64,000 nucleotides of DNA from the NCBI GenBank assembly GCA_965205385.1, contig CBDBGS010000008.1:496001-560000 (forward strand), in the 5' to 3' direction. How positions within the stretch are numbered: the stretch's first letter is position 1; the number at the start of each line of letters is the position of its first letter. This stretch comes from CATOSP01 sp965205385. GTDB taxonomy: Bacteria; Chloroflexota; Dehalococcoidia; Lucifugimonadales; UBA3495. A program made the translations under genes and the position numbers. This document shows, piece by piece, positions 57,643 to 64,000 of the stretch. The notes under the pieces are model-generated. The model saw only the letters and a list, made by a program, of their open reading frames with translations. It searched no databases and was not told the origin of the DNA.

Positions 57643-58037
57643 CGGGGTGGTGGCTCCACGAGCCTATCACCGTTCACGATGGTCTCGTGGTTGGCTGTTT
57701 GACCCGCGATCTGCTGTGTTGCGCCCCGGCAGTAGTCGAACTCCTGTCTGGACATCTGGATGACATTGACCTCCAACGGCGGCGGGTTGTCCTCCATGTA
57801 ATCGCAGCCGGCGCGGGAAGCGCCAACCCCGGAAGTAGGCGGGTAGTCCGGGAGAGTCACCGCCATGATGTCCAGGTCAGAGTCTTCCTGGTGGCGTCCG
57901 GTCGCCCGGGAGCCGAACAAGATCACCATGTCAGGCGCCACTCTCTCTTGCACCGCCCGGGCTAAGGCAAGGGCGTGTTGCTCAGGAGCTCGACGGCTCG
58001 TCAATGTCCCGATCCATTCGAGGCTGCTAGAGGCCAC
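57639..58037 (-). CDS. Nucleotidyltransferase-domain protein (MNT-like), 3' end altered by MITE
   Basis: About 132 residues from a probable GTG 58037 (the frame stays open further up). VILFGSRATGRHQEDSDLDI is the GS-x(n)-DxD active site of the pol-beta-like nucleotidyltransferase fold. The C-terminal part QMSRQEFDYCRGATQQIAGQ is typical of stand-alone MNT proteins that can partner HEPN toxins; no HEPN gene is adjacent. The last codons and stop come from the MITE edge. Confidence 0.75.
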   Translation of the reverse strand: MASSSLEWIGTLTSRRAPEQHALALARAVQERVAPDMVILFGSRATGRHQEDSDLDIMAVTLPDYPPTSGVGASRAGCDYMEDNPPPLEVNVIQMSRQEFDYCRGATQQIAGQTANHETIVNGDRLVEPPPR

Positions 58038-58245
58038 GGGTCCTCCCCGTCTAGGGCCAAATCTATTCGAGGCCGTTATCAGGGGGTATTCTAGGTGAGT
58101 TAGACGACATGGGGTCTGGTGGCCAATAGTTGGGTGTGCGAGGTCACCCACGCTGACTGGACCAAATTGGTCTTAGGGAATTGCCTGAGATACTGCGAGC
58201 GCCGAGACCAGCACAAGACGGGCAAACACTATCATAGGAGTTACG

Positions 58246-58494
58246 GTGACGATGGACTGGGATACCTGCCCCACGCTCAACAGCCTTCCCGAAATATTGA
58301 GCGGAACATTGGTGTTCCGCGGCATCCGAGTCCCAATGTACCTACTGTTCGAGTACTTGCAGGCTGGCGACACGGCAATGGAATTCCTCGATTGTTTCCC
58401 TACTGTCGCATCGAACCAAGTGCAGGAGGTCCTCAGCCACCTGAGCCAGGACGTAAGAGGACTCGTTGATAGGGAGGCGCCGGGCCCGCGGTAG
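58246..58494 (+). CDS. DUF433-family protein
   Basis: 82 residues from GTG with AGGAG six bases upstream. PEILSGTLVFRGIRVPMYLL then FEYLQAGDTAMEFLDCFPTV is the DUF433 fold, a winged-helix-like antitoxin domain usually followed by a PIN-like toxin. No toxin is seen in the 25 bases before the convergent integrase, so it is an orphan here. Confidence 0.85.
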   Translation: MTMDWDTCPTLNSLPEILSGTLVFRGIRVPMYLLFEYLQAGDTAMEFLDCFPTVASNQVQEVLSHLSQDVRGLVDREAPGPR

Positions 58495-58518
58495 AGCTCA
58501 TTGGGTCTAACGTGCCAG

Positions 58519-59727
58519 TTACGTTGGTGTTTCAGCTTCCGGGGAGCCGGTATCCAAGTATTCGGCCCAAGCCTCCATCAACACCCGGCGGCGTTCGAAA
58601 AGGTCACTCCTGGCATAGGCGGCCTCGGTGCTATTGCCCAATGTGTGGGCCAAAGCCGCTTCTCCCACAGCCCAAGGGGTATCAGTGCATTCGATGCACC
58701 AGTCCTTGAAGCTTGATCGAAAGCCGTGGGAGACCGCGGGAATGCCCAGCCGCCGGAGCAAGGTGGTGTGGACCATGTCCGACAGTGGGCGTTCACCACG
58801 GCCCGGAAACACCAAGTCGCCGCCTTCGACCTTTAGGTCTTGCGCTTGGGATAGGACTGCCAATGCCCTTTCCGACAGGGGGACCCGGTGGTCCCGCCGA
58901 GCCTTCATGCGCGCCGCCGGGACCTTCCAAGTCTTGGACTTCCAGTCGACCTCGGGCCAAGTGGCCCGCCGCGCTTCGCCTGACCTTGCCGCGTTGAGGA
59001 CCAGGAACTCGAAGGCCAGCTTGGTCGATACCCCGGCGGTGGACTGACGGACCCGCTCCAAGGCCGCCGAAACCTCTTCGTAGGGCGGGGCTGGATGGTG
59101 AGCCTCCACCCGGGGCTGGCGGGGCAATACCTTGGTAATCGCCTTCCCCGCTGGATTGTCGTACCGGTAGCCTTGGGCGATGGCCCAGTCCAGCACGGTC
59201 TCAATGCGTTGACGGACACGGCTGGCCGTCTCCGACTTGGTGGTCCAGATTGGTGTTAGGACCGTAAGCACATCGGCGCTGGTAACGTCGGACGCCAACT
59301 TCTTGCCGAGCGTCGGGTGGACGTAGGTTGCGAGGGTATTCTCCCATTGGACCGCGTGCTTGGCGTTGCTCCACGTCGGGCGGCGCGGGGCGATCACCGA
59401 CTGGGCCGCATGGGCGAAAGTGGGAGTGGGTAGCCTGCGCTGTTCCTCTGCCGCCTGACGTTTCTCGGCGATGGGGTCGCGGCCTTCCCGGATTACTCTG
59501 AGATTGGCTGCTGCCACCTCCCTGGCCTCGGCCAAGGACACCGCTGGGTACCCGCCCAAGCCAATGTTGCGGCGTTTGCCAGCGATGGTCACCCTCTGAA
59601 TCCAGTGTTTGGCTCCGGAGTCGGCGACCCGCGGATTCAATCCATTTAGATCGGCGTACTGGCCTGGAGCCTTGACAGTGCGCACCATGGCTGCCGACAG
59701 GGCTTGGCCCTTGAGACTCGTCGTCAC
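58519..59727 (-). CDS. int: Tyrosine recombinase (P4-type phage integrase)
   Basis: 402 residues. N-terminal arm-binding domain (YADLNGLNPRVADSGAKHWI, RRNIGLGGYPAVSLAEARE), core-binding domain about 100-190, and catalytic domain with NAARSGEARRATWPEVDW (Arg), HGFRSSFKDWC (His-x-x-Arg), LAHTLGNSTEAAYARSD (His and Tyr). All catalytic residues are visible. The gene starts 177 bases from the 3' end of tRNA-Ser and points away from it, the arrangement of an element integrated at a tRNA. Confidence 0.93.
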   Translation of the reverse strand: MTTSLKGQALSAAMVRTVKAPGQYADLNGLNPRVADSGAKHWIQRVTIAGKRRNIGLGGYPAVSLAEAREVAAANLRVIREGRDPIAEKRQAAEEQRRLPTPTFAHAAQSVIAPRRPTWSNAKHAVQWENTLATYVHPTLGKKLASDVTSADVLTVLTPIWTTKSETASRVRQRIETVLDWAIAQGYRYDNPAGKAITKVLPRQPRVEAHHPAPPYEEVSAALERVRQSTAGVSTKLAFEFLVLNAARSGEARRATWPEVDWKSKTWKVPAARMKARRDHRVPLSERALAVLSQAQDLKVEGGDLVFPGRGERPLSDMVHTTLLRRLGIPAVSHGFRSSFKDWCIECTDTPWAVGEAALAHTLGNSTEAAYARSDLFERRRVLMEAWAEYLDTGSPEAETPT

Positions 59728-59771
59728 CCGGTCACTCCCGCCGCGCGTACCAATATAAGTACCAGTTCTTA

Positions 59772-59802
59772 CTGGACTACCCTGGACTACCCTGGACTAT
59801 CC
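59772..59802. repeat. Three 10-bp direct repeats upstream of int
   Basis: CTGGACTACC occurs twice and CTGGACTATC once, head to tail. Possible arm-type recombinase sites or an operator; unproven. Confidence 0.5.
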
Positions 59803-59903
59803 AGGCATTTACTGGCCAAAGAAAGGGGCTTATTGATACACAATAATTCCTAATAAGGGGGAGGAAGGGAAGTTATTGAGACACGGTAGAAAGGGGTAAC
59901 TGG

Positions 59904-59989
59904 CGGAGAGGGCGGGATTCGAACCCGCGAGAAGCAAGGCCCCTACGCGATTTCCAGTCGCGCCCATTCGTCCACTCTGGCACCTCTCC
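59904..59989 (-). tRNA. tRNA-Ser (anticodon GGA)
   Basis: Minus strand: acceptor GGAGAGG/CCTCTCC with discriminator G, anticodon arm CGCGA-CTGGAAA-TCGCG giving GGA, a long variable arm as in class II tRNAs, and T arm CGGG-TTCGAAT-CCCG. Likely attachment site for the adjacent integrase. No second copy of its 3' end was found in the window. Confidence 0.93.
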
Positions 59990-60273
59990 TCTGCTAACAA
60001 CCATTATAGGTTCTCGTCTTTTCTAGTGTCCACTCGGTCGCGCCCTATCCCAGGGTCTTTCGATAATTGACTCCGCCGCGAATCTCCAGTCAAGGTGGAC
60101 GGGCGATTGCTCCCGGTATGCCACGCTTCAGACATCCGAAATACTCTGGGTAGCGGCAGGCGCAGCTTTTCATGGGCGGGAGAGGTGCCATATAATGTAC
60201 AGCGTTTGAATTGAGGCCGGAGTCTGGCTGGGCCTGCTTCGAGCCTTAACGCTGGATACGCGAGGAGGAGAAC
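59990..60273. other. No gene seen
   Basis: Leader region of the Rieske gene; ends with its GAGGAGGAG ribosome site. Confidence 0.5.
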
Positions 60274-60597
60274 ATGGCCGAAGAGGGCTTTGTCAAGGTT
60301 GCTGACGTGGGTGAACTGTCGCCCGGAGACATGAAAGTAGTCGAGGTCGGCTCGGAACCGGTGCTGGTCGCAAATGTCGATGGGAACATCGTCGCCTGCG
60401 ACGATACCTGCACCCATGCCCTGGCGAGTCTCTCCGAAGGCGACTTGAGCGGAGAAGAGATCGAATGTCCCCTACATGGGGCCGCGTTCAATGTGACAAC
60501 CGGAGAGGTGTTGACACCTCCTGCCGAAGACAAACTGAAGACCTACGAGGTCAGGATAGACGGCGGCGACGTTATGGTGGGTCCGGCCAAAGAGTAG
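60274..60597 (+). CDS. Rieske [2Fe-2S] ferredoxin
   Basis: 107 residues, the size of a stand-alone Rieske ferredoxin. Ligands: Cys46-Thr-His48 in CDDTCTHALASLSEGDL and Cys65-Pro-Leu-His68 in IECPLHGAAF. No membrane anchor. It would shuttle electrons to a dioxygenase; none is adjacent. Good GAGGAG site. Confidence 0.95.
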   Translation: MAEEGFVKVADVGELSPGDMKVVEVGSEPVLVANVDGNIVACDDTCTHALASLSEGDLSGEEIECPLHGAAFNVTTGEVLTPPAEDKLKTYEVRIDGGDVMVGPAKE

Positions 60598-60648
60598 CCT
60601 GCCGTCGCCCTAATTGCGCGCGGGGCGGTCAAAACCGGGATACGGTGC

Positions 60649-61257
60649 CTAACGGATCATCAGGGGAGCGTATTGTGTGATGCCATCGAGTAGCCGCACC
60701 TTGGAAAAGGGCCAATAGACGAACCATACTTTCCCCACTACGTAGGTTTCCGACACGGGTCCCCAGATCCGCGAGTCGTTGCTGCTGCGCCGGTTATCCC
60801 CCAAGACGAAGTATTCCTTCTCCCTGAGGCTCATGGGTCCCACGCGGGAAGTGTCTAGGCGGTCAAGGTAGGGTTCGGTGAGCCCCTGCCCATTGATATA
60901 CACCTTGCCCTGTTGAATCTCCACCTCTTCGCCGGGTAGCCCGATCACGCGTTTGACGAAGTCCTTGCTCGGGTCTCTAGGGAAGTGAAAAACGATGACT
61001 TCTCCCCGTTTGGGGGGATGGATAGCGTACCGCGTATCAGGGGTTTCCGCCTGCCAAAATGGGATGATCCGGGATAGCCGGTCCATATCCAGCTGAGAAT
61101 AGACTAGCTTATTGACGATAAGATGCTGGCCCGACTCCAGTGTGGGGTTCATGCTGGAGCCTTCGACCTTGAAGTTCCGGATGCTGGCATGGATCAATAG
61201 GAAGACGATTATGGCCAGAATAACCGCTTCCAGAAGCTCTCTGAATACCCGGTCCAT
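60649..61257 (-). CDS. lepB: Signal peptidase I
   Basis: 202 residues from ATG 61257 (an upstream in-frame start at 61302 adds a basic stretch). One N-terminal membrane segment (LLEAVILAIIVFLLIHASIR), catalytic Ser35 in VEGSSMNPTL, catalytic Lys in KDFVKRVIGLPGEEVEI, and the EKEYFVLGDNRRSSNDSR box. Removes signal peptides on the outer face of the membrane. Confidence 0.95.
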   Translation of the reverse strand: MDRVFRELLEAVILAIIVFLLIHASIRNFKVEGSSMNPTLESGQHLIVNKLVYSQLDMDRLSRIIPFWQAETPDTRYAIHPPKRGEVIVFHFPRDPSKDFVKRVIGLPGEEVEIQQGKVYINGQGLTEPYLDRLDTSRVGPMSLREKEYFVLGDNRRSSNDSRIWGPVSETYVVGKVWFVYWPFSKVRLLDGITQYAPLMIR

Positions 61258-61499
61258 ATCTACTCGACGAGGACTCCGCGCCCGAGACCTATATCGGATC
61301 AAGGTGCTTGGAGTTTTAGTGGCGGTCCATTCGAGTCTACGCGCCCTGACACGCAGCCGAAAAATTATATCATCCGCAAGGCCGGGAAATTATCGTGTTC
61401 TGTCAGCGCCAATTGTTCAGTTACCCCCCCTCTGCTACAATCGGACCAACTGGTCTGGATTGCATCGGCCTATAAAGTTTGATCTGGGGGACTGCACGG

Positions 61500-62402
61500 A
61501 TGGAATGGCGATTCCAGCTTTTGGCGACACCCTTCGGCGGAATAACCGAAGGTCCGGTCTGGGACGGAGAAGCCGTCCTGTTCACCCACATTCCGGCGAG
61601 CCGCATCATGCGTTTCGACCCGAAATCCGGGGAGTTCTCTGAAGTTCGCGGCGGCACGAACCACACCAACGGACTGGCCCACGACGCTGAAGGACGGCTA
61701 TATGGGAGCTGTTCCGGCGGGCGTTCCATCGTGCGTTTCGATCCTGACGGTACGACCACGACCATCGCCGACCGGGTGGATGGACGGAAACTCAACACCC
61801 CCAACGACCTGGCGGTGGACCGGCGGGGACGCATCTGGTTCACTAACCCCTGGAATACGCCAAACGTCGACGCTTCGGAGATCGAGGAGTTGGACAACCG
61901 TTCCGTACTCCGCGCCGATCCCCAGGCAGACGGGACGTATAGCGTAACCCGCGCAACCTTCGACACCACCATGCCCAACGGGATTCTGGTCTCTCCCGAC
62001 GACACCACGCTGTACGTGGCTGAGAGCAACAGCGACGACATCACCTTGGACCGCGAGCTAAGAGCGTATCCGATAAGGGATGACGGAAGCCTTGGCCCCT
62101 ATACCGTGCTGCACACCTTTGGTAGAGACCAGGACGGTGTCCACCGCGGCATCGACGGAATGTGCCTGGACATCGACGGCAATATCGTCGCCACGGCGGG
62201 GTGGCCCTCGGCCGGTCCAGGGCCAATGATATACGTGTTCTCTCCCTCCGGCCGCGTCCTGGAAACTGACCGTGTCCAGGCCACGAGGCCCACCAACTGC
62301 TGTTTCGGCGGACCGGACCGCTCTACTCTGTACGTCACCAGCACGGACGGCCATTTTTTCAGAGCCGAGACCAACCGCGTAGGCTGGGCGGTCTATCCCT
62401 AA
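61500..62402 (+). CDS. SMP-30/gluconolactonase-family beta-propeller hydrolase
   Basis: 300 residues starting MEWRFQLLATPFGGITEGPV; the Glu in ITEGP, Asn in KLNTPNDLAVDRRGRIWFT and Asp in HRGIDGMCLDIDGNIVAT fit the metal site of the family. Lactonase activity on sugar or other lactones is likely. It begins divergently from lepB. Confidence 0.9.
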   Translation: MEWRFQLLATPFGGITEGPVWDGEAVLFTHIPASRIMRFDPKSGEFSEVRGGTNHTNGLAHDAEGRLYGSCSGGRSIVRFDPDGTTTTIADRVDGRKLNTPNDLAVDRRGRIWFTNPWNTPNVDASEIEELDNRSVLRADPQADGTYSVTRATFDTTMPNGILVSPDDTTLYVAESNSDDITLDRELRAYPIRDDGSLGPYTVLHTFGRDQDGVHRGIDGMCLDIDGNIVATAGWPSAGPGPMIYVFSPSGRVLETDRVQATRPTNCCFGGPDRSTLYVTSTDGHFFRAETNRVGWAVYP

Positions 62403-62458
62403 CGAGAATTGCGCCATCGGGACGCCCGCATCCAGGTGGACCAGATAGGTCGAATGAC

Positions 62459-62806
62459 ATGAGCTTGGGAAATTTCGGAGTAAATAGAAGGCAACGCCGT
62501 CAGGGCGGAGGGCGTGGGAGCGGTACGGACCACGTCGAAGAACTGATGGGTTGTACAGAGCTTTACATTTACCAGACGCCCAATACCCGGCCCAAAGGCT
62601 ACACTGGGCTAAAGACCTTCCTAGAGGCCCAGGAGTGCGAGGTCATTTTCACCGCTGACGCGCCGCCTGAACTCAGCCGTTATGAAACCATGCGCATCAC
62701 GCATAGGCGGGCCGAGCAGATCCCAGATGTGGTGGTAAAGCGCGCGCACTCCTGGGCCCACCAGCGGAACTACCTCCACAGTTTCTTCAAGCCCCTCTAT
62801 CGGTAG
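62459..62806 (+). CDS. Unknown small protein
   Basis: 115 codons; the segment TELYIYQTPNTRPKGYTGLK then TFLEAQECEVIFTADAPPEL is protein-like, the first 25 residues less so, and a later start is possible. No family recognised. Between SMP-30 and SPL-like genes, same strand. Confidence 0.35.
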   Translation: MSLGNFGVNRRQRRQGGGRGSGTDHVEELMGCTELYIYQTPNTRPKGYTGLKTFLEAQECEVIFTADAPPELSRYETMRITHRRAEQIPDVVVKRAHSWAHQRNYLHSFFKPLYR

Positions 62807-62952
62807 CTCTCCTTCCCCTGGCCCCCGCCACTTGGCCTGGCTCTCTCCTTCGCCATGATGACTTTTGCTGACACTTGGGCCTTGATGTCCCGTATGCACG
62901 CCACTACTATTAGAACATCCGATCCAATTAACCGAAGTCAAGGAGTCTGAAG

Positions 62953-63858
62953 ATGGCAGGGGCAGAGGTACAGGAAATCCAATGCAAGTCTTTGCTCAAC
63001 AAGCTGGATATCCCGAATTTCCCGTTCCGCTGGACACTGAACCCCTATCGTGGGTGCCGCCACGCATGCCGGTACTGCTATGCCAGGCCAACCCACGAAT
63101 TCTGGGGGCTGGACGCGGGCAGGGAGTTCGAGCAAAGGGTATTTGCCAAGGTCAATAGCCCGGAAGTGTTGCGGAAGGAGCTAAAGAAGTCCAGTTGGCG
63201 CGGTGAAGGCATCGCTATCGGCACGGCTTCGGACCCTTACGAGCCAGCCGAGGCCGAGTACGAATTGACCAGACGCATCATCGAGGTCCTTTGCGACTTT
63301 GAAAACCCGGCGTCAATCACCACCAAGGGTGTGTTGGTCCGGAGAGACGCGGACGTGCTCCGCGAACTCCGGGAAGTCGCCGACGTTCGGGTCAACTTCA
63401 GCATAGGTAGTATGGACCCGGAGGTCTGGAAGCTCACCGAGCCAGGTACGCCCAGCCCGATGGCCCGTATGGAGGCGATGCGGCACTTGGTGGAGCATGG
63501 AATCCCCGCCGGCGTAATGATGGCCCCGCTGATCCCGGGGATCTCCGACAGCGCCGAGAGCATTCACGCCGTGGCCGCGGCGGCGGCTGAACACAAGGCC
63601 CAATTCATCGGCGCCAACGTCTTGTTTCTGAAACCCGGCTCCAAGGAATGGTTTATGCCCATGCTGCGGGAGGCTTATCCCCACCTGACGCCATCCTATG
63701 CCAAGTTGTACCATAAGACCTACGCGCCCCCGGATTACACGTCCGAGGTGTTGAAGTTGGTGGATGATGCGCGGAGGAAATGGAGACTGCCCAGCATGGA
63801 ACCCACCAAGAAAATGCGGCAACCAAAGCGTCAGTTGCAACTGGCGTTGAGCGTCTAG
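62953..63858 (+). CDS. SPL-family radical SAM protein
   Basis: 301 residues with AAGGAG ten bases upstream. NPYRGCRHACRYCYARPTHE holds the radical-SAM CxxxCxxC cluster (Cys35, 39, 42); GIAIGTASDPYEPAEAEYEL and ITTKGVLVRRDADVLRELRE are typical of spore-photoproduct-lyase-like (Rv2578c-type) proteins. Substrate unknown; may act on nucleic acid. The last 142 bases of the window hold no gene. Confidence 0.92.
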   Translation: MAGAEVQEIQCKSLLNKLDIPNFPFRWTLNPYRGCRHACRYCYARPTHEFWGLDAGREFEQRVFAKVNSPEVLRKELKKSSWRGEGIAIGTASDPYEPAEAEYELTRRIIEVLCDFENPASITTKGVLVRRDADVLRELREVADVRVNFSIGSMDPEVWKLTEPGTPSPMARMEAMRHLVEHGIPAGVMMAPLIPGISDSAESIHAVAAAAAEHKAQFIGANVLFLKPGSKEWFMPMLREAYPHLTPSYAKLYHKTYAPPDYTSEVLKLVDDARRKWRLPSMEPTKKMRQPKRQLQLALSV

Positions 63859-64000
63859 ACTTGGCTCAGGCCAGGGCCGGAGTGTGGGGCGTTGGGTCAG
63901 GTGCGGTGATGGGGACGGTCGTCGAGAACGGCGGGGGCCGTCAGAGGGCTCAAGCCCTGCCCTCCGCAAACTTGCCAGCCGCCAAGAGGACGGACCGGCC

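Overview
The window looks like a chromosomal segment of an uncultivated, fairly GC-rich bacterium, most likely Chloroflexota near Dehalococcoidia/SAR202. That placement is an inference. It rests on the mix of F420-type nitroreductase, HpaB-like oxygenase, GMC oxidoreductase, luciferase-like monooxygenase, SDR, P450 and SPL-type radical SAM genes, on lipoproteins with Pro/Thr-rich linkers, and on the heavy load of insertion sequences. There is no rRNA or other decisive marker; two tRNA genes are present (Arg-TCT and Ser-GGA).

Layout. 1-2330: right end of an IS630-MITE compound element inserted in a decayed type I restriction locus (hsdS remnant, an AbiJ/HEPN-like gene broken by one stop, hsdR remnant). 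2.5-6.5 kb: RHH protein, voltage-gated cation channel, nitroreductase, HpaB-like oxygenase. 6.7-9.6 kb: IS1182 copy 1 and a broken IS3 transposase. 9.8-14.6 kb: GMC oxidoreductase, PD-(D/E)XK remnant, exported intradiol dioxygenase, YCII remnant, tRNA-Arg. 15.1-19.4 kb: catabolic operon (luciferase-like monooxygenase, unknown protein, alpha/beta hydrolase, VOC protein, SDR) with two local sequence duplications. 19.6-23.6 kb: oligopeptide-type ABC transporter, convergent with it. 23.8-27.2 kb: gene graveyard (SDR tail, GNAT piece, RecQ-exonuclease pseudogene) and a tightly packed cluster of unknown genes ending in a beta-clamp fragment. 28-34.6 kb: GIY-YIG protein, then Hen1-Pnkp RNA-repair operon with an alpha/beta hydrolase. 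34.7-38.7 kb: broken lipoprotein, IS remnants and an OsmC-family gene whose catalytic cysteine codon is UGA, a probable selenoprotein. 38.9-46.1 kb: IS1182 copy 2, an IS630-like element, an MFS transporter and IS66/ISAs1 remnants. 46.3-49.9 kb: P450 plus ferredoxin, transposase fragments, a membrane protein and a PPC-domain protein. 49.9-52.6 kb: a lipoprotein gene split by IS701 plus two different MITEs stacked end to end. 53.9-57.6 kb: MFS pseudogene, deleted IS5 element and the complete IS630-MITE compound. 57.6-60 kb: nucleotidyltransferase, DUF433 protein and a tyrosine recombinase beside tRNA-Ser. 60.3-63.9 kb: Rieske ferredoxin, signal peptidase I, SMP-30 protein, unknown ORF, SPL-like radical SAM protein.

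About half the window is mobile or decaying DNA. Many breaks are single stops or one-base homopolymer shifts, so some could be assembly errors; these are flagged individually. The most notable items are the OsmC UGA gene, the TLDDW channel, the compound and stacked small transposons, and the Hen1-Pnkp operon.
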